DNA of 64,000 nt from Candidozyma auris (taxonomy: Eukaryota; Ascomycota; Pichiomycetes; Serinales; Metschnikowiaceae): the NCBI RefSeq assembly GCF_003013715.1, contig NC_072813.1, positions 806,001 to 870,000 on the forward strand, written 5' to 3'. Made by a program: the position numbers and the translations under genes. Under the pieces are notes generated by a model that worked only from the letters and a program-made list of their open reading frames with translations, made no database searches and was not told the DNA's origin. This document shows, piece after piece, positions 21,781 to 29,771 of the stretch; position 1 is the stretch's first letter, and each line of letters begins with the position of its first letter.

Positions 21781-23457
21781 ATGATCTCTTCGAGTTGCTG
21801 GGTTCCGAGAGGCTTTGCAGCTGAATTTCCTGAACAGTATGAATTGGACGATGCTGAAATGGAGAGAATCACCCAGATGGCCCAGTTGGAGTTATCAGAT
21901 GCGAAAGCAGACCTTAAAGAGGCCCAGGAGAGGGAGAAAGGTCTCAAACTGGAGGAAGACATTGATGACGATTTAAAAGAATACAATCTAGATACCTACG
22001 ATGATGACGATGAGGAGGACGGTGAAACTGTCTCCATGTTCCCTGGTCTCACTAACACTGATGCCTCTTATAAAGAGAACGAGGAAGGTGATGGGTACCT
22101 TTCCTTGCCAACCGAAGTCGAACAGAAACAGGAGAAACAAGAAATGCAGATCTACCCAACTGACAACTTGGTGTTGGCAACAAGAACTGAAGATGATGTT
22201 TCTTACCTTGATGTCTATGTGTATGATGACGGTGCTGGAGCCCCCGAAGGCAGTGAGCTTGAGAAGGGTGACGAGTTGGACGATGACGTTGCCCAGGGTA
22301 TGGAGAGAGAATCGAACTTGTACGTGCACCACGACTTGATGTTGCCAGCATTCCCACTTTGCGTGGAGTGGGTGAACTTCCGGCCAGGAACCAATGCTGA
22401 AGACAGCTCTTCGAATATAGGCAACTTTGCCGCCATTGGTACTTTCGATCCACAAATCGAAATCTGGAATTTGGACTGTATTGACAAGGCTTTCCCGGAC
22501 TTGATCTTGGGTGAGCCCCAAAAGAACTCCTTCCAGTCATTGCTGAAGAAGAAGAAAAAGAAGAGCAAAGGTAAGTTCGTCTCTACCCACCACACGGACG
22601 CTGTGTTGTCTTTAGCTCATAATAAAACTCACAGGACAGCTTTGGCATCCACTTCTGCTGACAAGACTGTGAAGCTCTGGGATCTTTCTCAGGGTGTAGC
22701 CGTGAGGTCCCTCAACTCAGTGCATCAGGGTAAAACTGTGTCTCTGAGTCAGTGGCATTCGCAGGAAGCTTCAATTTTGTTGACCGGTGGTTACGACGGT
22801 GCGTGTGGTATTACTGACGTCAGAATCTCTGACGATAACCAAATGACCAAAGCATACTCTGTTGGTGGTGGCCAAGAAGTAGAGAACGTGAAGTGGGGAG
22901 CTCAGCCAGAGATCTTTTACTGTGGTACGGATGCCGGTAACGTGTACTGCTTTGATGTGAGATCGCAAGATAAGCCGCTCTGGACATTGCATGCCCACGA
23001 CACTGGGATCTCCTCATTGGATGTCAGTGCCAACATACCAGGTATGTTGATCACATCTGCAATGAGCGAGAAGTTGGTCAAGCTCTGGAAAGCGCCAACG
23101 GAACCCAAGAAGGGCCCTTCCATGGTGTTGTCTAGAGATTTTGGTGTAGGTAACGTACTTACATGCTCTTTTGCCGGTGATATCGAGGTTGCTGGTAACT
23201 TGACTGTTGGTGGTGCTTCAGGATCGTTAAAGATGTGGGACTGTCTTTCGAACAAGTCTGTGAGAAATTCCTTCAAGGACGAGTTGAAGGACCTTCAAAG
23301 AAGAGCCAGGGCTGAGGCCCAGGAGCGTGGCCGTGCATCCAGAATTGCCAGAAAGTATAACGGAGACGCCAAGGAGACGTTAATGAGCGCAGAAGCAGGA
23401 GGTTTTACCGATGAGGAGGACTCGGATGTCGAGGGAGACGCAGGCATGGAGGAGTAA
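21781..23457 (+). CDS. PWP1: WD-repeat ribosome assembly protein Pwp1
   Basis: Nucleolar factor needed for 60S subunit assembly and 25S rRNA maturation. The 558-residue protein starts MISSSCWVPRGFAAEFPEQY, the expected N-terminus, continues with acidic stretches (about 60-85, DDDLKEYN...DDDDEEDGE), then WD repeats from about 130 to 490, including HTDAVLSLAHN, ASTSADKTVKLWD, LLTGGYDG and MVLSRDFGVGNVL. The C-terminal tail is acidic after SRIARKYNGD. A Lys-rich patch lies at 257-262. Codon 322 is CTG in KTVS-CTG-SQWH, where I recall Ser in S. cerevisiae Pwp1, in line with CTG = Ser. Confidence 0.98.
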   Translation: MISSSCWVPRGFAAEFPEQYELDDAEMERITQMAQLELSDAKADLKEAQEREKGLKLEEDIDDDLKEYNLDTYDDDDEEDGETVSMFPGLTNTDASYKENEEGDGYLSLPTEVEQKQEKQEMQIYPTDNLVLATRTEDDVSYLDVYVYDDGAGAPEGSELEKGDELDDDVAQGMERESNLYVHHDLMLPAFPLCVEWVNFRPGTNAEDSSSNIGNFAAIGTFDPQIEIWNLDCIDKAFPDLILGEPQKNSFQSLLKKKKKKSKGKFVSTHHTDAVLSLAHNKTHRTALASTSADKTVKLWDLSQGVAVRSLNSVHQGKTVSLSQWHSQEASILLTGGYDGACGITDVRISDDNQMTKAYSVGGGQEVENVKWGAQPEIFYCGTDAGNVYCFDVRSQDKPLWTLHAHDTGISSLDVSANIPGMLITSAMSEKLVKLWKAPTEPKKGPSMVLSRDFGVGNVLTCSFAGDIEVAGNLTVGGASGSLKMWDCLSNKSVRNSFKDELKDLQRRARAEAQERGRASRIARKYNGDAKETLMSAEAGGFTDEEDSDVEGDAGMEE

Positions 23458-23846
23458 CTGTACATTTTAGCATTTATAATACAAGTAATGACGAGATTCA
23501 AGCTTTAGAGGGATAATAATTGCAATGGACAAAGCATCAGAGAGTAACGGATGAGGTTCCTTACAGTAATGAGTCTCTATAGTGAAGGTACTCAACGCAA
23601 TCTATAAATATCAAGATGTCTTCAAAATGGTAGTTGAAAGACTTAATCCAAATTTAGAATTTTAGGAAACCATTCTCTTTACAAATAACTTCAAATATCC
23701 GTTTACCATACCCCATTTGCCAGGTATTTCAATGCTTCCCCATGGCTGCGAAATGTACCGACTTCGCTCCGGTGTAGTAACTTCGCCAGATCCACGTCGC
23801 AACATTTCCAACGAACTACTACAACCGAGCAAACCCTACACCAAGC
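23458..23846. other. Intergenic, END3 promoter
   Basis: About 390 bases between tandem genes. Contains an exact dispersed motif at 23744-23753, roughly 94 bases upstream of END3. No gene seen. Confidence 0.5.
23744..23753 (+). promoter_or_regulatory. Dispersed motif GGCTGCGAAA, copy 2
   Basis: Exact core in the context CATGGCTGCGAAAT, about 94 bases before the END3 ATG. Confidence 0.6.
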
Positions 23847-25022
23847 ATGCCCCGTTTGGAAGAGTGGGAGATCAAAAAGTACTGGGAGATTTTCCAAGGG
23901 CTCAAGCCCGAGAACAACAAGCTTACAGGTGACCGTGTCTCGCCGGTGTTGAAGAATTCTCGTCTTAAAGACGACCAGTTATCGAAGATATGGGACTTGT
24001 CAGATATCGATGCGGATGGCCGCCTAGACTTTGAGGAATTTTGTATTACCATGAGATTGATTTTTGACTTGGTCAATGGATCGATGCTGGAAGTGCCGCT
24101 GGAATTGCCAGGATGGCTCATTCCATCTTCAAAGGCACACTTGATACACGCAAACAGGGCGGTGGCCACGGGCTCAACTGGCAATTCTTCGTTTGAGGGT
24201 GACGACGATGACAATTTGTCGGACGACTTTGACTGGTATATATCTCCTACGGATAAGGGCACGTACGAGACCATATACAATTCCAATAGCGATTCATACG
24301 GACGTGTACGGTTCGATTCTCTCGAAGGATTGTATCAGACGCTTACAAAAGTGCCACGCTCGGATATATCGTCAGCATGGAACTTAGTAAACCCAAAGCT
24401 GTTTGAGACCATAGACAAAGACCAAGTGCTTGTGTTTCTTCACATACTAAACCAGAGAGAAAACGGGAAGCGGATTCCTCGAGGTGTTCCAGCGTCGCTT
24501 AGAGCAACCTTCTCAAAGGAAGTTCCAACGTATGATTTAAGTGCTGCCGCTGCATCAACGCCCTCTAGAGAAATAAGCGAGCCAAAAGCTCACGACAAAA
24601 AGTCCTTCGGTACTAGCTACCTCAACAAAATAGGACAAGCAAACAACACAGATAGAGAAAAGGGCACAGATTTCTCGGCTACGGAAGGTACAGACTGGGA
24701 AGAAGTTAGATTGAGGCGAGAATTAGCCAACTTGGAGGATCTTTTGGAGAAGGCCAAGCAGGAGAGCAAATCAGGAGGTAAATCCAGCGATAATACCACA
24801 AGCGACCTGGCATTACTAAAACATGAGTTTGAGCAATTGCTTAAGTACAAGCAGAATAAGTTGAACGCTGCACAAAGCGTACCAAATTCAGACAAAGATT
24901 TGACCGATGTTAAGAACGATATAGAATTGATTGGCTCGCAAGTCCAGGTGCTTGAGGAGTTTTTGGCAGGCAAAGAAAATGAGTTGACCAAACTTCAGCA
25001 AGAGCTTTCTTCTTTGACTTGA
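23847..25022 (+). CDS. END3: Endocytosis protein End3 (EH-domain, Pan1 complex)
   Basis: Component of the Pan1-Sla1-End3 complex that couples actin assembly to endocytosis. The 391-residue protein begins MPRLEEWEIKKYWEIFQGL, as in End3. The first EH domain spans about 1-100 and carries an intact EF-hand loop (D53-x-D55-x-D57...E64). A second EH-like domain occupies about 130-235 (FDSLEGLYQTLTKVP...LFETIDKDQVLVFLHIL). The C-terminal region (about 285-391) is a predicted coiled coil, where End3 binds Pan1 and Sla1. An acidic linker (FEGDDDDNLSDDFDWY) lies between the EH domains. It converges with the complex I subunit gene, with 106 bases between the stops. Confidence 0.96.
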   Translation: MPRLEEWEIKKYWEIFQGLKPENNKLTGDRVSPVLKNSRLKDDQLSKIWDLSDIDADGRLDFEEFCITMRLIFDLVNGSMLEVPLELPGWLIPSSKAHLIHANRAVATGSTGNSSFEGDDDDNLSDDFDWYISPTDKGTYETIYNSNSDSYGRVRFDSLEGLYQTLTKVPRSDISSAWNLVNPKLFETIDKDQVLVFLHILNQRENGKRIPRGVPASLRATFSKEVPTYDLSAAAASTPSREISEPKAHDKKSFGTSYLNKIGQANNTDREKGTDFSATEGTDWEEVRLRRELANLEDLLEKAKQESKSGGKSSDNTTSDLALLKHEFEQLLKYKQNKLNAAQSVPNSDKDLTDVKNDIELIGSQVQVLEEFLAGKENELTKLQQELSSLT

Positions 25023-25128
25023 AAACTTGTATGATGAAGGTGATGTCTACGTATAATAATGATATTTTTTTCCTAGAATATTATTGTATGCAAAAGAGTG
25101 GGGGCTATGAATGTGGGTCTTGGGTGGC

Positions 25129-25998
25129 TTATTTCTTGTCCTTTTCGTCTTCCTGTGGCTCTGGCTCTGGTGTTGGCAACTTGAAAGACTCAGGAGTGAA
25201 GTCCTTACCTTCACCAACCTGCTCCCACACAGAGGAGCCCACAGTGAAGTTTCTCCAAGCCTGAGTCAACTCCAAAGGCTCATAGACAACTCTCTTTTTC
25301 TCTTCGTCGTATCTAACCTCAGTGTAACCAGTAGTTGGGAAATCTTTCCTCAAAGGATGGCCCTCGAAACCGTAGTCTGTCATGATTCTTCTCAAGTCAG
25401 GGTGGCCCTCGAAGAAGATGCCGAACAAGTCGTAGGTTTCTCTCTCGAACCAGTTGGCACCCTGGAAAATAGGGACCACCGAAGGCACAGATGACGTCTC
25501 GTTGGCATACGTCTTGACTCTAATTCTGGAGTTGTGACGCACACTCAACAAGTTGTACACAACATCGAATCTGTTAGTTCTTGATGGGTAGTCAGCAGCA
25601 GTCACATCCATGCACGCCTTGAACTGAGCAGGAGTATGGTTTTTCAAGAAGATCATGACAATCCGCACGGCCGATGGAGCAATGTAAAGCACCAACTCGT
25701 CCTTCCACACAGAAAACTGCTGGATGTATTTGGGCATGCACGACATAATGTAGCGGCCAAACTTGTGCAACTCCTCGGTAGTCTCCTTGTACTTGTCAGC
25801 GGGGTTTTCTATAGGGGCATGAATTGGGGCGTTAGACTTTCTGGGCAATTCAGAGAGGTTTTGGAGAGGCTCTTCCTCTTCTTTTCTCAAGAAGGTGGTG
25901 GTGGAGAAGCGAGCAGATCTGGAAACGGCGACAGCGGCAGCCCTCAGCGGTCTAGCCACGTGCTTAGCAACGCCAACATTAGTTAGAGATCTCAACAT
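25129..25998 (-). CDS. Mitochondrial complex I 30-kDa subunit (NDUFS3/NuoC type)
   Basis: Subunit of the peripheral arm of NADH:ubiquinone oxidoreductase. The 289-residue protein starts with an Arg/Ser/Ala-rich mitochondrial presequence (about 1-35). The core carries the family signature [21 protein letters not shown] (beginning near residue 185) followed by [13 protein letters not shown]. The C-terminus is acidic and Lys-rich ([12 protein letters not shown]). Complex I is absent from Saccharomyces but present in CTG-clade yeasts, which helps place the organism. An upstream minus-strand open frame of 78 codons (25979..26215) overlaps the start by 20 bases but is probably not translated, since it includes an exact copy of the dispersed promoter-like motif. 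Confidence 0.97.
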   Translation of the reverse strand: MLRSLTNVGVAKHVARPLRAAAVAVSRSARFSTTTFLRKEEEEPLQNLSELPRKSNAPIHAPIENPADKYKETTEELHKFGRYIMSCMPKYIQQFSVWKDELVLYIAPSAVRIVMIFLKNHTPAQFKACMDVTAADYPSRTNRFDVVYNLLSVRHNSRIRVKTYANETSSVPSVVPIFQGANWFERETYDLFGIFFEGHPDLRRIMTDYGFEGHPLRKDFPTTGYTEVRYDEEKKRVVYEPLELTQAWRNFTVGSSVWEQVGEGKDFTPESFKLPTPEPEPQEDEKDKK

Positions 25999-26134
25999 CG
26001 TTTGTCAAAGCGAGATTTGCGTTGGTGTTGGAGCTTGAGAAATTTTGATTATGGAAAATGCGATATGTGGAGGATTCGATTGGTGAGAATTGGTGGTTCA
26101 ACTGTGCAGGTCTCGGGTGCCTACTAGGGACTAA

Positions 26135-26144
26135 TTTCGCAGCC
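26135..26144 (-). promoter_or_regulatory. Dispersed motif GGCTGCGAAA, copy 3
   Basis: Exact core in reverse (TTTCGCAGCC followed by ATT), 137 bases upstream of the complex I subunit ATG and on its strand. Confidence 0.6.
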
Positions 26145-28506
26145 ATTACATTGAGAGAAAGAGAAGCTGGTGTAGTAGAGATCAGCGAGGAAATGAGATT
26201 TTGAAGAGAAGTCATCCAATTCCAGCATTCCCTCAGTTATACAGTTCTTCGCCAAGTTCACTGTAGGTATATTTAAGTAAACTTAATTTGAGGATACATT
26301 ACCTTTTCCATTACACATCCGACATCTTGAATACTCAATACTTATCAAGCTGAAAAGGGTTGGGATAACTTAATATGCATCGCCTTTATATCTGAGCTTT
26401 TATGTTAAAAACGATTCCGATTTTATTGGAATAATCATTAAATTGGAACCTGATTCTTCGTTTTTGAAGACTTTGTATAACCGAAACCTTGTTTTCTCAG
26501 CTTCGATAAGTGGTCAACAGGACATCTCCAGCTGACCGAATATTAAAAGACAGCAAAAGAATGCTCACTTGAAGCTCTGAGTCTTTTAAAATCGGAGACT
26601 TGAACATCTTAAGCATCTAGCTCTAAAACCATACACTGAATCTGTCGTGTAAGACTCGTTTAATCAACAGATTCAAGCGCCTTAATAGTTAATAGCACAT
26701 GCACATTTTTTTTTTTTTTAATCCTAACATTGCAGAATTAGAAACTTGCTGGTAAGGATCATTTTTAGAACTTCCCCAGAGTAGGTATGACTAAATGCAG
26801 CTTGATTTTAGGCCCTGAGTATGAGTGTAGCAAACATTCCTTTCTTTCACCTTACTCATGATAGCCCTCAACATGACGTGAAGTGGAACATCTATGAGAA
26901 ACTTCTAAGCTGAACCACAAATTCTGCTGACAGGCATATTGTCACACAGGGCGCCAAAGACGTGAGTGCAAAAGGCTAGTAGCTATCGGTAGTTATAACA
27001 ATAAGTCATTTAGAGTTTCTTACGATCCTAGTGAAATACTCCCACGAACTCAGACTAATTAGTCATGTTTGATTGATAATATAGCCCAGTGAGCGTTGGC
27101 GTTAATAAGTATACAAGAATTCGGTAGGGATAAGGCCTACGTGACCACGAGAGCTTTCGAATGTGAGGCACAGAAACCAATCGAAGGCGGGTCTCTGCAG
27201 CACGATTCACTATAGATAATCTTCTTGCAACTGCCGGTAGGCGAGTTATTTTTTCCAGCGAAGTTAACATTTTGGCAAACAGGTCAAGCCTGCTAGAAAT
27301 TATCTCTAGGACGCATAGCCCAGTCAGCGTACCGATGAGGGATTTTTAGGACACGGCACGATCATTTCAAGCCGAAAACGGTGACATCAATATGTATATG
27401 TATGATGGGTAGTTTATGATTAGCAAACAAAGCATCTACCGGAACAACCTCCACAATATGCATGGGCAGAGAATAACGTAAATTTCAGATAAAATCAGAT
27501 TCGCTACTCGATGGTCCATAGGTATGTTAAACAACCCGAAAGCAGCTCCCCCAACTCAAGAAGATTACACTTCACTTCACAGGTAAAAGTGTAATGGCAA
27601 ACAAAGTCCCCGGATGAGCGGCATGGGTGATTTTAAAGCGTACAGATCTACCGTTCGAAACCTGGAGTCGTGGAAACCGCCTGCTTCACGCCGCAGGTTA
27701 CATGCTTCTGTACTGTTACAACAAAGGAGAAAACCTTTCCTTAGCGAGCTGTTACATTGCCACAAAAACTGACGCTTTGGTCTCTTTTTGTGCTATTTTT
27801 CCAAATTTGAAATCACAAGATCCAAAGTAAGATTCAATTCACCCTAAAAGCTTTAGCCAAGAGAAATTTGAAATGACTGCCAGGGTGAAGAAGGAACTAA
27901 CCTAGAGTCGGATTTGGAGCCTGCATTTTTAATCCGGTGGTTTTCAGAAACGGAACAATTTTGGCTTGCCACGTCTCCGCCAGGGGTAAGGCAGCAGAAG
28001 CGACAAATTGCAACATGACCATGGCTCGCAACCAACAACAAGCGAGAAGCATTTGGTATTGTTTCGATGACACTAGCCTCACAACGTTCAAAGACGTTGA
28101 AGAAGTTTGAGCGGCTTTAGGTGTAGTAGCAATGAGTGGTGGCTGCAAAGACAGTCAACTGTATATTAAAAACGTGAAGATCGTCCACTAACGATTCTTC
28201 AAACGTAACCAGTGGAAACAGTGAAAGCACCAGAGGTCCCGCGTGGCGGGTTCAATGCAGAGGTTATGACTTCTTCGAGAACACTAGCCATTGGTAAATT
28301 GTTGCTGGGGGGCCCGACCGGAGGCGAAGGTCACCCAAGCTAGGACAATTTGGTGCAGAGCAAGCAAAAATAGAGTAATCAAATTAATGAATTTCACCAG
28401 CCAGTGACCACTGTTGCCAACCGGGCTCAGGCTGTACCGAACCTTCCGAACTGGTGGTGTCACTTTGATTTCCCAGCGCCGCCCCCACCAATGGAACCCA
28501 AGCACT

Positions 28507-28516
28507 GGCTGCGAAA
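28507..28516 (+). promoter_or_regulatory. Dispersed motif GGCTGCGAAA, copy 4
   Basis: Exact core in the context CACTGGCTGCGAAAAA, about 1.26 kb upstream of the Zn2Cys6 regulator. Confidence 0.55.
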
Positions 28517-29441
28517 AACCGAGTCTCGCGCGGTGGCTTCTGTTAGCGAGGCGCATCGAACGGCTCCTCACACACACTTACAAAAGCCCGAGCCCGAAAA
28601 TTTTTGTTCAGGCACAACCGATAAAGAAGCCAGCAGGAAACGAGATGTCGCGTGGTCCTTTGAAATGTCAAGGCAAATAAACCAACGAGCCCCTGATCTC
28701 TCCGGGCCTAGTTCCCACCGCCGTTGCCAACACCAGCGACAGTTCGGTTGCGAAAAGTGCGCACCGCAGAGGAATGTAAGCGAGACTATTAAGAGAGGCG
28801 CCGTGCTGTGACAGCGATGGGGGAAAAAAAGATACACTTGTAGCAAAAATTATTCAGGCTCAAAGAGCAGCACAACCCTGAATCTGACGCACGCCTCCCC
28901 CAGCCAATGCCAACTAAGGCACTCTGCAGAAACTTGCCTGTCTCATTGAGCCTTGGCCGAAGCCAAGCAGAATTGCAAAAACTGGCGCTGGCTGGGTGCG
29001 GGTGGGGAGAAAAAAAAAAAAAAGGCGCCTCCTCATGAGCGCGAAACAGGCAAAAGGTCCTTCCTTCTGCCCTCTATTTTGCTCGCTGTGCTTTCGAGAC
29101 TGGACCCTGCTGCCCCAAGGCCCATGTGAGGTAAGAGAACAAAGAAAAAAAATCCAGCCCTCCAGGTGCCTATGTGACACTAACTACATCTCGTAAACAG
29201 GAAAACGGCGAAGGAAACAAAAAGACGACTTTGGAGATTCCAACGTGATTGAGGTCGATCTTACTGACCGTGCCACAATGTTGTTCAGCACTTAGAAACC
29301 GGCTTACTACTCTTTGTTGTCGTTGTTGTTGCCGTTGTCCTTTTCTTTGTTTCGCGGCCAGTCTGGCAGAGGCTCACACTTGCCCTCTTTCCTGCCGCTG
29401 GGGCTATTCCTTCGGTGCTGCTACCGCTGCTGCCCGGCTAC

Positions 29442-29448
29442 TATATAG
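29442..29448 (+). promoter_or_regulatory. TATA-like box of the Zn2Cys6 gene
   Basis: TATATAG within the palindrome CTATATAG, about 325 bases before the ATG. If used, it implies a leader of roughly 230-290 bases. Confidence 0.4.
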
Positions 29449-29603
29449 TGCGGCCACTCCACTTCTCAAGAAAGCGGCCCACCGTTTTATTCCCACGTCC
29501 ACTCTTCCAACTAGTGCCCTGTTCTGCCAACCCTCTAACTGCCACATCCCCCAGATTCTGCCAGGTCACTTAGCTTTCCCACTTCCTCACCGCTCCCCGC
29601 TTC

Positions 29604-29624
29604 ATGTGCTGCTGCCTTCTATAG
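29604..29624 (+). other. Short upstream ORF in regulator leader
   Basis: ATG with five further codons (M-C-C-C-L-L) and TAG, 148 bases before the regulator's ATG and downstream of the TATA-like box, so probably in the mRNA leader. A second tiny ORF at 29278-29295 is upstream of that box and may not be transcribed. Confidence 0.4.
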
Positions 29625-29771
29625 CGCTCCCACTCGGCCACCCTCGATCCAGCCGGCTGACCATCACTGGTTCTCATCATCATCATCAATAATAATCTCA
29701 AAGTCGCCCTTTCTTCAAATCACCTAGTTTTGCATCCCGCTCCCATATCCCAGTCTTCGTCGCCGTCCCCA

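Larger units (their letters stand above)
25999..29771. other. 3.8 kb gene-free interval
   Basis: Lies between the divergent starts of the complex I subunit and the Zn2Cys6 regulator. The left part (26,221-26,880) is about 36% G+C by hand count and has a 14-base T run (26706-26719). The right part (about 28,200-29,770) is G+C-richer, with a 14-base A run (29010-29023) and CT-rich stretches, and probably holds the regulator's promoter and leader. Two exact dispersed motifs lie inside. Open frames of up to 147 codons start at GTG or TTG or lack domains. No tRNA was found. Confidence 0.6.

Noticed and set aside
25979..26215. 78-codon minus-strand frame overlapping the start of the complex I subunit
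   Set aside because: It contains an exact copy of the promoter-like motif and Ser/Asn-rich sequence without homology; more likely promoter or leader.
27080..27335. Two near-identical 15-mers (TAGCCCAGTGAGCGT / TAGCCCAGTCAGCGT) about 240 bases apart
   Set aside because: Short, with no extended homology on either side; may be chance or small remnants and I cannot attach a function.
27600..27700. GTTCGAAACC near 27653 resembling a tRNA B box
   Set aside because: No matching A box, acceptor stem or cloverleaf could be built around it.
29249..29692. 147-codon plus-strand frame before the Zn2Cys6 gene
   Set aside because: It starts at TTG, has no ATG and a Cys/Leu/Pro composition of a CT-rich leader.
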